Origin: Sphingobacterium corticibacterium
Lineage (GTDB): Bacteria; Bacteroidota; Bacteroidia; Sphingobacteriales; Sphingobacteriaceae
Direction of reading: 5' to 3'
Assembly (NCBI RefSeq): GCF_004208525.1
Contig: NZ_SGIT01000005.1
Span: 62,001-126,000, forward strand
DNA length: 64,000 nt
Made by a program: the position numbers and the translations under genes. Positions 1-9,576 of this stretch are shown here, one piece after another. Position 1 is the first letter of the stretch, and each line of letters opens with the position of its first letter. Below the pieces are notes generated by a model that saw only the letters and a list, made by a program, of their open reading frames with translations, had not been told where the DNA came from and made no database searches.

Positions 1-1
1 A

Positions 2-2293
2 ATCCTACTCTATCTTAATTATGAACTAAGTTATGATCGTTGGAATCCAGCGCTTGAAAAAGTATTTAAGGTCTCCATTCGTGATGCCGACAACGATATA
101 TCTCCGAATACACAGGCACCTTTAGCAGCCTTACTCCGGGAAAATACTTCTCAAATCGAGACCGCTACAAAAATATCGACAGATGTAACTTTTGAAATGC
201 CGATATTCGTGGAAGAAAAAGTTATATCGCAAAGTGGGGTAATATCTGCCGACTCGTTATTTTTTCAAGTGTTCCCTTACAAAATCATAGATGGCGATGC
301 CCTAAATCCACTGCAAAAACCCAATGCTATGGTCATCAGTGAAGAGGTCGCCACCAAGCTTTTTGGAAAGGAAAACCCCATCGGAAAAACGATTAAAGTA
401 TTCAACTCCTTTGAGCGGGAAGTAACCGCTGTCATGGAACATCCTCAGGGACCGACACATCTGGATATTCAAATGGTATATCGTTCGCCATATGAAACCG
501 ACAATTACCACTGGGGAAACTGGTCCTATTACACGTATGTCAAAACCAAAACTCTTATACCGGCCGAAGAAGTAGAATTAGCGATAGATCGGATTTATTA
601 TACCGATAGACTGATGAAAGACAAAAACATGACCTATGAAGCATTTCATAGGTCGGGAAGTCAAGAAGGCCTATTTGTCGATGCGGTACATAACATCCAC
701 AATTTTCCAAAATATGGAAACAGCAATATGGCAAATATTTCCATTTTGCTGGTATTGGCAATATTGCTCCTATTTGCAGGAGCCGTTAATTTCAGTAATC
801 TGTCCATTGCTTCTTCCTTAAAACGGGCTAAAGAGGTCGGTGTGAAAAAAGTATTGGGTTCTAGCCAAGCAAGATTATTCTGGCAGTTCATGGGTGAAAT
901 CGCCATTCAGTGTCTTATTGCATTAGGAATTGCTATCCTGCTTTTACATATCGTCTTACCCTATTTTAATCGGGAATTCCAGATCCCGTTACACTTTTTT
1001 GGATCTCAATTTTCATGGCTTCTCGTTACACAGGTTATATTATGCTTGGTTGTCGTCACTTTACTTTCGGGTTTATATCCCGCCGTCTTTCTTTCTCGTT
1101 ACAATACGACCAAGGTGTTGAAAGGAGACTATTCTAGTGGAAAACAGGGGGCTATCCTCCGTAACGGATTGATTGTAATACAATTTGTCGTCGCTGCATT
1201 TTTTATTATCGGGATTGCTGTTGTCAACCGTCAACTAACTTACATGCAGCAGTTCGACAAAGGGTTTTCGGGAGAGCAGGTACTGCGCATACAGGCATTA
1301 ACGATGCAGACCAGAGAAGATAATTTCGAGCAAGTCAAGAACAGCCTCTTAAGTATATCCGGAGTACACGCCGTAGCAAAAACTACCAAGGTTCCGGGCG
1401 ACCAATTCTCCGATACATCAACGATGAATTTTAAGCATAATGGCAAGATACACCGTCTTGGATCAGTCAAAATAAGTAAAGATTATTTTGAAACACTAGA
1501 TATCAAACTGATCGACGGCAGACTGTTCTCGGATAATTACAATGATCAACATACGCGTTCAGCCATTATCAACGAGACGGCGGCGATGAAACTCGGCCTT
1601 CAACGAGCCGGCGGCACGTATATTACCTATCCCGGTTGTGACAGCATTCCAATGGAAGTTGTAGGCATCGTGAAAGATTTTAACGTACTCGGGCTGGAAC
1701 AGCAGATACAACCGGCCGTTTTTACAATCGGTAATGATGCTTGTATATTCCAGTCGGGCGGAGCCATACTAGTTAAGCTGACCGGTGGTGACATCGGAAA
1801 ACAAGTGACAGCGATCGAGAATCTCTGGAAACGTGTCGAACCGGGATTCGGTATCCGGTTTTCCTTTTTAGATGAAAATTTCCAGCAACTCTTTAGCAGC
1901 CATATTCGTTTGCAACGTATCGTCTCTTTTTTCGGATTTACGGCGATTGCTATCGCTCTTATAGGACTATTTGCCCTAACTGCTTTTTTGGTTGGACGAC
2001 GTACGAAAGAAATCAGCATTCGCAAAATATTAGGTGCTAATGCAACTGATCTTGGCCTTTTACTGGGAAAAGACTTTATACGGCTAATTGCCTTTGCTGT
2101 CGTCGTCGCTATTCCATTGGGTTGGTGGGCAGCTGATACATGGTTACAGAACTTTGCCTACCGTATTTCGCTAAACGGGTGGCTGTTTGCCGTAGCAGCA
2201 AGCAGTATACTTATCGTCGCTGCATGCACAATATGTGTCAACATCGTAAAAGTATCCCGGACAAATATCGTAGAAAATTTAAGGGATGAGTAA
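2..2293 (+). CDS. FtsX/MacB-type ABC transporter permease, 5' truncated by window edge
   Basis: The frame is open from position 2, so the first in-frame ATG (197) is internal and the true start lies outside the window. The first visible residues include ELSYDRWN, typical of the MacB periplasmic core just after TM1. The FtsX-like pattern follows twice: KEVGVKKVLGSSQ with three membrane segments in the middle, and KEISIRKILGANA with three more at the C-terminus, separated by a second periplasmic domain. Such ~800-residue, eight-TM proteins act with a separate ABC ATPase in the inner membrane and are thought to drive export or mechanotransmission; the substrate is unknown. It ends in the family tail ENLRDE. 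The next permease starts 12 bp downstream, so they are probably co-transcribed. Confidence 0.9.
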   Translation: MLLYLNYELSYDRWNPALEKVFKVSIRDADNDISPNTQAPLAALLRENTSQIETATKISTDVTFEMPIFVEEKVISQSGVISADSLFFQVFPYKIIDGDALNPLQKPNAMVISEEVATKLFGKENPIGKTIKVFNSFEREVTAVMEHPQGPTHLDIQMVYRSPYETDNYHWGNWSYYTYVKTKTLIPAEEVELAIDRIYYTDRLMKDKNMTYEAFHRSGSQEGLFVDAVHNIHNFPKYGNSNMANISILLVLAILLLFAGAVNFSNLSIASSLKRAKEVGVKKVLGSSQARLFWQFMGEIAIQCLIALGIAILLLHIVLPYFNREFQIPLHFFGSQFSWLLVTQVILCLVVVTLLSGLYPAVFLSRYNTTKVLKGDYSSGKQGAILRNGLIVIQFVVAAFFIIGIAVVNRQLTYMQQFDKGFSGEQVLRIQALTMQTREDNFEQVKNSLLSISGVHAVAKTTKVPGDQFSDTSTMNFKHNGKIHRLGSVKISKDYFETLDIKLIDGRLFSDNYNDQHTRSAIINETAAMKLGLQRAGGTYITYPGCDSIPMEVVGIVKDFNVLGLEQQIQPAVFTIGNDACIFQSGGAILVKLTGGDIGKQVTAIENLWKRVEPGFGIRFSFLDENFQQLFSSHIRLQRIVSFFGFTAIAIALIGLFALTAFLVGRRTKEISIRKILGANATDLGLLLGKDFIRLIAFAVVVAIPLGWWAADTWLQNFAYRISLNGWLFAVAASSILIVAACTICVNIVKVSRTNIVENLRDE

Positions 2294-2337
2294 AAACTAC
2301 AATCGTGATAAAGAACTATATAAAAACAGCTTGGCGA
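2280..2337 (+). repeat. 58-bp direct repeat, copy 1 (permease gene junction)
   Basis: This stretch covers the stop of one permease gene, the 11-bp gap and the first codons of the next one. It is identical by eye to 7057-7114, which covers another permease junction. Such a perfect copy in otherwise diverged genes points to recent recombination or duplication. Confidence 0.85.
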
Positions 2338-4659
2338 GGCCTATTGAAGAATAAAGGCTATTCCGCCATTAACATCATCGGGTTGGCTATTGGCATGGCG
2401 TCCGTGCTGCTTATCGCCCTATGGGTACAAAATCAATTCCGGTATGATAACTTCTACAGCGACAAAAACGACATTTATAAAGTTTGGAACCGTTACAAAG
2501 ATGAAGAAGTTCGTATCCAAGATATAACTTCTGGCGCTGTCGCCAATGCACTAAGAGAGACGTATCCCGAAGTAGAATACGCCGCGCGCATGTACTGGTC
2601 ATCCAACAGTTTGTTAACCTACGGGGAGAAAAGCCTTAAAACCCAGGGCAATGAAGTTGACCCGGATTTTCTGCAAATTTTTGATTTCCCTATCGTCAGC
2701 GGTAACACCAAACAGGCGTTAACCGGGCACAAAAATATTGTGCTAACGGCACAACTCGCAAAAAACTTATTTGGAGACGAAGATCCGTTGGAGAAAACCG
2801 TAATCTTGGATAATGAAGAGCCTTACAAGGTTACTGCTGTGCTCCAGAATTTGCCCAGCTATACCGATTTTGACTTCAGTTATTTGATTCCTTTAGAGGA
2901 TAAAACATACGGCACGGATTGGAATACCAATACCTATTATACTTTTATACGACTGCGTTCTGGAACGGATATAACATCCTTCAACCAGAAAATAGAACCT
3001 GTCGTCCGCAACAATGCTTCCGATTTAAAATTCAATTCGGTATTTCTCTACCCGATGTCCAACATGCACCTGTATTCCCGTTTTGAGAATGGCATTCCCG
3101 TGGGCGGAAAGATTGAACAAGTACGTTTAATCGCCGGCATTGGTTTACTTATTCTCTGTATTGCGTGTATCAATTTTATTAATCTCAGCACAGCAAGAAG
3201 TCAGAAAAGAGCAAAAGAAGTCGGTGTGCGGAAGGTAGTCGGTGCACGAAAAAGCAATCTGATAGGTCAATTCCTAACGGAATCTGTCCTACTCTCCTTG
3301 ATTGCTGGTATTATTGCCATCGGGTTAGCTTTTATCGCTCTCCCCTTATTCAATCAAATATTAGATAAACCGCTTTCATTCGACATGGCAAATCCACTAA
3401 TTTGGATGGCCATACTTGTCTTTGTTCTCTGTACCGGTTTGCTGGCGGGCATCTATCCGGCATTTGTGCTCTCCACTTTCCAGCCTGTTAAAACCCTAAA
3501 GGGTATTCTAAAAAAAAGTCGGTATAATCTCAGTTTACGGGAAGTATTGGTCATTTTTCAGTTTAGTATTGCCGTTGTGCTCATTATAGCAACTTTAATT
3601 GTCCGTTTGCAAATCAATTATGCCAGTGAACGAAATGCCGGTTACAATGCATCACAGCTCATCGAAATCCCTGTGGAAGGCGATATGAACAAAAACTACG
3701 AAGCTATTAAAGCTGAATTGTTAAATAGCGGTACAGTCAAAGGCGTTACACGTACTGGATGGTCCATCACAAAAAATGCGTCGGTATCCAATGGAAATTT
3801 TTCCTGGGAAGGTGCGACACCCGAACAGACGCAGAACACCAGCTTCGCATTGGGACGTGCAGAAAGCGATTTTGTTAAAACGGTGGGGTTGACACTCGTC
3901 GACGGCCGTGATTTGGATTACGCCAGATTACCAGCCGATAGTGCTTCTGTTTTATTAAATGAAGCGGCGATCAAAACCATGGGGTTGGAAAATCCGGTGG
4001 GAAAATATTTCAAACGAGGAGATGACACCTATACCATTGTAGGCGTCTTTAAAGACTATATCAATGACTCTCCTTATGAGGATATCGCCCCCATGGCAAT
4101 TTTTCCATCAAAAAACTGGATGCTCAATATGGTTGTACGTACGAACGAGCATCACGCCATGCAACAGAATTTACAAACGATGGAGACCATTATCAAGAAA
4201 TTCAACCCCGCTTATCCATTTAACTATAGTTTCGTGGATGAGGAGTATGCCAAAAAGTTTCACGATCAACAGCAGACAGCGTCCTTGTCGTTCATATTTT
4301 CCATGTTGGCCATTGCCATTTCTTGTTTAGGACTATTCGGGCTTGCTTCCTATATCGCGGAGACGCGTATCAAGGAAATCGGTATCCGAAAAGTACTTGG
4401 CGCTTCTGTTTGCGAAATCAGCAGCATGCTCTCCAAAGATTTTATAAAATTAGTGTTTTTGGCCATCGTTCTGGCATCGCCTGTTGCTTGGTGGGCAATG
4501 CATAATTGGTTGGAAGATTTTTCGTACCGAATAGCTATTTCATGGTGGGTGTTTATCTGGGCAGGAGCAGCAGCTATTGCTATCGCACTGTTCACCGTCA
4601 GTACGCAAGCCATCAAAGCCGCACGCGCTAATCCCGTGGATTCGTTGCGGGATGAGTAG
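2305..4659 (+). CDS. FtsX/MacB-type ABC transporter permease (paralogue 2)
   Basis: Inner-membrane permease of 784 residues, the usual length for this duplicated FtsX family. TM1 is at about residues 20-40, then a MacB-like periplasmic domain, three TM segments introduced by KEVGVRKVVGARK, a further TM, a second periplasmic domain, and three last TM segments introduced by KEIGIRKVLGASV. The C-terminal tail is NPVDSLRDE. Translation starts at GTG 2305, which gives the family N-terminus MIKNYIKTAWR; no better ATG exists. It sits 12 bp after the preceding permease and 38 bp before the next. No ATPase lies beside it, so it must share one encoded elsewhere, perhaps the one at 26507. The substrate cannot be told. 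Confidence 0.9.
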   Translation: MIKNYIKTAWRGLLKNKGYSAINIIGLAIGMASVLLIALWVQNQFRYDNFYSDKNDIYKVWNRYKDEEVRIQDITSGAVANALRETYPEVEYAARMYWSSNSLLTYGEKSLKTQGNEVDPDFLQIFDFPIVSGNTKQALTGHKNIVLTAQLAKNLFGDEDPLEKTVILDNEEPYKVTAVLQNLPSYTDFDFSYLIPLEDKTYGTDWNTNTYYTFIRLRSGTDITSFNQKIEPVVRNNASDLKFNSVFLYPMSNMHLYSRFENGIPVGGKIEQVRLIAGIGLLILCIACINFINLSTARSQKRAKEVGVRKVVGARKSNLIGQFLTESVLLSLIAGIIAIGLAFIALPLFNQILDKPLSFDMANPLIWMAILVFVLCTGLLAGIYPAFVLSTFQPVKTLKGILKKSRYNLSLREVLVIFQFSIAVVLIIATLIVRLQINYASERNAGYNASQLIEIPVEGDMNKNYEAIKAELLNSGTVKGVTRTGWSITKNASVSNGNFSWEGATPEQTQNTSFALGRAESDFVKTVGLTLVDGRDLDYARLPADSASVLLNEAAIKTMGLENPVGKYFKRGDDTYTIVGVFKDYINDSPYEDIAPMAIFPSKNWMLNMVVRTNEHHAMQQNLQTMETIIKKFNPAYPFNYSFVDEEYAKKFHDQQQTASLSFIFSMLAIAISCLGLFGLASYIAETRIKEIGIRKVLGASVCEISSMLSKDFIKLVFLAIVLASPVAWWAMHNWLEDFSYRIAISWWVFIWAGAAAIAIALFTVSTQAIKAARANPVDSLRDE

Positions 4660-4697
4660 CCGTCCCGTCTTCAATAAAAAAAGTAAAACTAGGGAAA

Positions 4698-7070
4698 ATG
4701 ATAAAGATATATTTCAAAACCGCTCTCCGTCAAATCGCGAAATATCAGTTTCATTCCATACTAAATGTAGCGGGTCTCGGCCTAGCTATTGCTGCCTGTC
4801 TGTTTATTTATGCGTTCAACACTTACCAACTGAGTTTTGATCGCTTTCATCCCGACGCCGAACGTACCTTTATTGTGGTGGAAGATTTGCACCTCGACCA
4901 GACAGAACATAATAAGGGTGGTCCTTATGCGATGTACAACGCTATCCGACAAGAATTACCGCAGGTCGAAAAAGCTGCGCTGTACATAGACAAACAGGAT
5001 TTTACGCTAAAAATTGGCAATGAACTTCGAAAAATAGAAGGCAAAGCGTGCTTTACCTCATCTGATTATTTTGAAATTATGCATTTTCCATGGTTAGCCG
5101 GAAGTCCGCAGCAGTTGGACGAACCGGCAACAGTAGCTTTAACAAAGACCATGGCAAAAAATTTCTTTGGCAACGAGGAAGCCATCGGACAAACAATATG
5201 GGTAGAAAATAAATTGCCTGTAACGGTGGTCGGTATTATCGATGATAGCCGGAAGAACTCCGATTTTCAGTCAGAGATATATTTTTCACTCGCCTCTATA
5301 AATGAATTCCGAGAAAGCGCCTTCTTTCATAATTGGGGTTACACCAACTCAGCCAATAATATTCTGTTGACCTTGCACCATGCCGAGGACAAAGTGGGTG
5401 TAGAAGATAGTATCCGGAAGCTGATAGCAAAGCACTGGCATGAGGATGTACTGGAATACTATACCTATAAACTGCTGCCGTTGACAGCCTTCCATTTCAA
5501 TATGAATTATGGAAAGGCTACACAGTTTTCTCTTTTAGGGATACTGACCGTTATCGCTATAGGCATCCTGTTTATGGCGGGCATCAACTATACGAATATG
5601 GTTTCTGCTCAACAGCTCTATAGAAGCACGGAAATGGGAATACGTAAGGTACTTGGAAGCTCAAAACGACAATTGTTCCTGCAGTTTCTGATAGAGTCGT
5701 TATTGATTTCCTTATTTGCTTTGTTGTTGGCGTGGCTATTCCTATGGATAGCGATCGACTGGAGCAACCATTATCTGTTCGTCAACGAACCATTACAGGT
5801 ATTATCGCTATCCAAATTAATTTTTATTTCCTTTGTAATTTGGCTTTCCGTCTGCATGACAACCAGCCTATTCCCTGCATTTTTTCTTAACAAAACAAAG
5901 ATTCAAGCTGCGTTAAAGAAACAGGTTGCGAACAACTGGGGATTAGGACGAAAAGCATTGATCTTCTTTCAAAATGTACTCGCTCTAATCTTAATCATCT
6001 CCACCATCGTTATCGTAAGCCAAGTTCGTTATCTCAAAAACACCGACATGGGCTTTAATAGGGAGACGGTGCTTGTTTTTCCTCTAAAGAACGAAATGCG
6101 GGACAACACGGAAAAAATAACCGCCTTTCTCCAACACCGCAGTGATATACTTGCTTTCACATTCTGCGATAATCCCCCATCATACGATAAAGTTTGGGGA
6201 GGGACTTTTAAGTTTGATAACAGGTCAGAATGGGAAACCTGGGCACCACGTTATGCTATCGGGGACTCCTCCTACATAAAAACATTCGGTATACAATTGT
6301 TAGCCGGTCATAATTTCAAAGATAATGAACAGCATCCCGAGTTTTTAATAAACGAAAAGATGGCCATGAACTTAGGCTATCCCGATTATCAGGAAATCAT
6401 CGGAAAAGATTTGCATGCCGGCGGCTTAAATGATGAATACAGTGGAAAAATCATTGGTGTGGTTCGTGATTTCAGCACCAATTCTTTAAAAGAAGGAGTA
6501 TCGCCTACCGTAATAGGATATAATAAAGGGCGCATTAAAAATCTGGCTATAAAATATCGTGGAAATCGTCCGGATCAATTGCTCCATGATTTGGAACAAG
6601 AATGGAAACAATGGTATCCAAACGAGCTTTTTGATTATAAATTTTATGATGAACAGATTGGCAATCTATATCAAAAAGAAGCCTTATTGGAAAAATTAAT
6701 ATGGATAGCAGCGACCATTTCTATTATAATAAGTTCTTTAGGCTTTCTGGGGCTATTATCCATTATGGTTGTGAAACGTACCAAAGAAATAGGTATCCGA
6801 AAAGTATTAGGTGCCAACATCACAGGTATTACCCTACTATTATCAAAAGATTTTGTTAGGTGGGTTTGCGTAGCATTTCTTTTTGCCATTCCCATAGGAT
6901 GGTATCTTATGAATAAATGGTTGGATGATTTCGTTTATCGGATAGAGTTGCAATGGTGGATGTTTGCTCTTACAGGTTTTATCGGCTTATTAATTACTTT
7001 GGTAACGATCAGCGTTCAAACTATCCGGGCAGCGAAAACCAATCCCGTAGATAGTCTAAGGGATGAGTAA
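4698..7070 (+). CDS. FtsX/MacB-type ABC transporter permease (paralogue 3)
   Basis: 790-residue inner-membrane permease of the same family: N-terminal MIKIYFKTALRQ with TM1 at about 20-42, periplasmic core, KVLGSSKRQ plus TM cluster near the middle, second periplasmic domain, and KEIGIRKVLGANI plus three TM segments at the C-terminus, ending NPVDSLRDE. The first FtsX motif reads TEMGIRKVLGSS instead of KEVGVRKV, a mild divergence. Start ATG 4698 gives the conserved N-terminus. It belongs to the tandem run 2-9487 with gaps of about 11-38 bp, which suggests one transcript. Substrate unknown. Confidence 0.9.
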   Translation: MIKIYFKTALRQIAKYQFHSILNVAGLGLAIAACLFIYAFNTYQLSFDRFHPDAERTFIVVEDLHLDQTEHNKGGPYAMYNAIRQELPQVEKAALYIDKQDFTLKIGNELRKIEGKACFTSSDYFEIMHFPWLAGSPQQLDEPATVALTKTMAKNFFGNEEAIGQTIWVENKLPVTVVGIIDDSRKNSDFQSEIYFSLASINEFRESAFFHNWGYTNSANNILLTLHHAEDKVGVEDSIRKLIAKHWHEDVLEYYTYKLLPLTAFHFNMNYGKATQFSLLGILTVIAIGILFMAGINYTNMVSAQQLYRSTEMGIRKVLGSSKRQLFLQFLIESLLISLFALLLAWLFLWIAIDWSNHYLFVNEPLQVLSLSKLIFISFVIWLSVCMTTSLFPAFFLNKTKIQAALKKQVANNWGLGRKALIFFQNVLALILIISTIVIVSQVRYLKNTDMGFNRETVLVFPLKNEMRDNTEKITAFLQHRSDILAFTFCDNPPSYDKVWGGTFKFDNRSEWETWAPRYAIGDSSYIKTFGIQLLAGHNFKDNEQHPEFLINEKMAMNLGYPDYQEIIGKDLHAGGLNDEYSGKIIGVVRDFSTNSLKEGVSPTVIGYNKGRIKNLAIKYRGNRPDQLLHDLEQEWKQWYPNELFDYKFYDEQIGNLYQKEALLEKLIWIAATISIIISSLGFLGLLSIMVVKRTKEIGIRKVLGANITGITLLLSKDFVRWVCVAFLFAIPIGWYLMNKWLDDFVYRIELQWWMFALTGFIGLLITLVTISVQTIRAAKTNPVDSLRDE

Positions 7071-7114
7071 AAACTACAATCGTGATAAAGAACTATATAA
7101 AAACAGCTTGGCGA
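7057..7114 (+). repeat. 58-bp direct repeat, copy 2 (permease gene junction)
   Basis: Identical to 2280-2337. It again spans a permease stop codon, the 11-bp gap and the GTG start plus first codons of the next permease. Recombination between the two copies would remove or duplicate exactly two permease genes (4777 bp) in frame. Confidence 0.85.
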
Positions 7115-9487
7115 AATATCCAGAAAAGAAAATTTCATGCGATCATTAATATTGTCGGGTTAGTATCGAGCATGGCTTTTGTGTTATTGATCGCTGCTTA
7201 TGTATGGCAAACGTATCAAATAAATAGCGGCCTTCGTCATCAAGATCGACAGTATATATTGCAGAGCGAATACAAAAAAACAGGGATCGGTCTGGAACTC
7301 ACGACCGTTGGCGCCCTCCCGAAAGCGTTGCGGGAAGAATACCCCCATCTTGTCGCAAATTATTACCGCATCGATGGTTTAACTTGCATCATATCAAATG
7401 GAACAGCTGTACACGAGGAATCCGTTTCTCTCGGAGATTCGACGTTGCTCGATATGTTCGGCTTTGAACTTTTCGAAGGAAATCCAAGCAAAGCGCTCAC
7501 CTCCCCGTTCTCGGTTGTCATCACAGAATCAGCAGCGATAAAGTATTTTGGTAAGAAAGAAGTTCTAGGACAAAATCTGACTATTCGCAATTTCGCAGGT
7601 GAAAAACATGATTTTGTGGTAACGGGTGTGTTGAAGCCTACTTCACAAAACTCCGTTACGGAGCTGAATGCCGCCCTAAGCAGCTCGATATTCCTTCCCA
7701 TTGCCAGTGAAGCGTATTTCGGCAGAAACGTGGACAACTGGAACACTCTATGGATTGCCGGTTTTATCGAGCTACAGGAAAACGTGCAACCAGAGCAATT
7801 AGCTATTCCCATACAAAACTTATTAAGGCAACACGCCAACGAAGAAGTTGCCACCAATCTTATTCCGCAACTTAAACCACTTTCCTCTTATTATCTCAAT
7901 GACAATAAAGGTGCTATAAGACAATTAACGCATGTATTAGTGCTTATCGCGGGCTTTCTCCTTGTCATGGCGGTGGTCAATTTTATCAATTTTACGGTAA
8001 GCCAAAGCTTCACACGCCTAAAGGAAATCGGCGTTCGAAAAATGATGGGAAGCAACAGGTTACAATTGATACTACAATTGACCACGGAATATCTCATGTT
8101 GGTATGGATCGCCGGCTTAGGCGCTTTGGCGTTATATCCTGTATTAGCCCCTTTGTTTGAGTCCATCATGTTGACCGCGCTACCCGACATCTTTGAGCTT
8201 CCGGTATCCTTCTTCGTTTATTTTATGCTTACCGTATTCTTTTTAGGTATGCTCTCCGGTTTGTATCCTGCCATGAAGCTGTCCCAAAACCGCCTATTGG
8301 AATCACTGAAGAACCAGCTGACGAACATACAGCAAAAGCATCTTATCCGTCGCATATTGTTATTCACGCAGTTCACAGTTACTATCGTTGTTCTGATTGC
8401 TGCCGTTGTCGTTTCCCGGCAAGTCGATATCTTCACGAAAGGTGATTTAGGCTATGACAAAGACTATCTCATTACCGTACAAGCGCCTCGCGATTGGTCG
8501 GAAGCGGGTTTGCATAAGATAGAGTTGGTACGCGAACAGTTACGCGCTTTGCCTTATGTCAAGAATATCAGTCTCTCGTATGGCGTACCGGGGTCATTTG
8601 CTGATGGCATACAACAGGTACAAAAAGTAGGAAGTGAAGATGAAGTGGACGCATTAATGATTACATCCGATCGTTACTTTTCGGATACCTACAATATTCC
8701 GTTGTTGGCCGGTCAGTTTTTTAGTTCACGGGAAGAGGCTACGGTAGATAACTCGAAACTGGTCATCAACAATAAAGCAGCAAAAGCCCTAGGGTATCAT
8801 ACGCCAGAAGAAGCCATCGGTCAGCAAGTTAGCTTATTTAACAATCGATTTACAGGAACTATTGCCGGTGTCACAGACGATTTTTACGCCAATTCCATGC
8901 ATAGCGCATCACCTCCGGTGATCTGGTTCTCCATCAACAATAATAATCAGTATCGATTTTTATCCATTCGACTTAAAGCAGGTTCCACGTTTGATGCGTT
9001 GACCGCGCTTGAAAAAAATTGGAAACAGCTTATGCCCGACGCCCCTTTTGAATTTCGATTTATGGATGATACGATCAAGAACATGTATACGGTCGAACTA
9101 CAGCTACAGCGCGCTTCGCAAATTGCTACGGTTATCTCCATCGTCATCGTCGCTTTGGGTCTCATCGGCTTAACGGCTTTGGCGATTAATCTACGTTTAA
9201 AAGAAGTCGGCATCCGAAAAGTGCTAGGCGCATCTTTCCGGCAAATTATCATGCTATTCAGCAAAGAGTTTTATATGACGTTCTTTTTAGCTGTGCTGCT
9301 CGGTTGTCCGTTAGTCTACACGCTCATGGATAAATGGCTGGCAAACTATACTTCCCGAACTGAATTGCACCTGGGTGTATTTGTACTTCCTTTATTAGGA
9401 CTCGTACTGCTCTTATTTTTCATTACCGGAGGTATTATATTGAGTGTTGTAAAGGCCAATCCAGTGGATAGTTTAAGGAATGAGTAG
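7082..9487 (+). CDS. FtsX/MacB-type ABC transporter permease (paralogue 4)
   Basis: 801-residue permease with the family layout: TM1 at about residues 20-42, MacB-like periplasmic core, KEIGVRKMMGSNR with three TM segments, second periplasmic domain, and KEVGIRKVLGASF with three TM segments; tail NPVDSLRNE. It starts with GTG 7082, inside a junction sequence identical to that before the gene at 2305. It is the last gene of the first tandem run; a different transcription unit begins about 90 bp downstream. Function is inferred from family only; the transported substrate is unknown. Confidence 0.9.
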   Translation: MIKNYIKTAWRNIQKRKFHAIINIVGLVSSMAFVLLIAAYVWQTYQINSGLRHQDRQYILQSEYKKTGIGLELTTVGALPKALREEYPHLVANYYRIDGLTCIISNGTAVHEESVSLGDSTLLDMFGFELFEGNPSKALTSPFSVVITESAAIKYFGKKEVLGQNLTIRNFAGEKHDFVVTGVLKPTSQNSVTELNAALSSSIFLPIASEAYFGRNVDNWNTLWIAGFIELQENVQPEQLAIPIQNLLRQHANEEVATNLIPQLKPLSSYYLNDNKGAIRQLTHVLVLIAGFLLVMAVVNFINFTVSQSFTRLKEIGVRKMMGSNRLQLILQLTTEYLMLVWIAGLGALALYPVLAPLFESIMLTALPDIFELPVSFFVYFMLTVFFLGMLSGLYPAMKLSQNRLLESLKNQLTNIQQKHLIRRILLFTQFTVTIVVLIAAVVVSRQVDIFTKGDLGYDKDYLITVQAPRDWSEAGLHKIELVREQLRALPYVKNISLSYGVPGSFADGIQQVQKVGSEDEVDALMITSDRYFSDTYNIPLLAGQFFSSREEATVDNSKLVINNKAAKALGYHTPEEAIGQQVSLFNNRFTGTIAGVTDDFYANSMHSASPPVIWFSINNNNQYRFLSIRLKAGSTFDALTALEKNWKQLMPDAPFEFRFMDDTIKNMYTVELQLQRASQIATVISIVIVALGLIGLTALAINLRLKEVGIRKVLGASFRQIIMLFSKEFYMTFFLAVLLGCPLVYTLMDKWLANYTSRTELHLGVFVLPLLGLVLLLFFITGGIILSVVKANPVDSLRNE

Positions 9488-9550
9488 AAATGTTAACTTA
9501 ACTTGCCAATATTTACACACTTTTGATAAGTATAGTTAACATTTTATAAC

Positions 9551-9558
9551 TATTTTTG
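9551..9558 (+). promoter_or_regulatory. Bacteroidota -7 promoter element before the DUF4143 ATPase gene
   Basis: TATTTTTG fits the TAnnTTTG -7 consensus. The best upstream TTTG is 25 bp away, longer than the usual 19-21 bp, so the -33 element is weak. The inferred start of transcription is near 9565, just before ATG 9577. Confidence 0.4.
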
Positions 9559-9576
9559 CAAACAAGAGTTTGCAAA

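Noticed and set aside
9556..9576. Upstream start (MQTRVCK) for the DUF4143 ATPase
   Set aside because: It would lie at or before the expected transcription start; ATG 9577 fits better.
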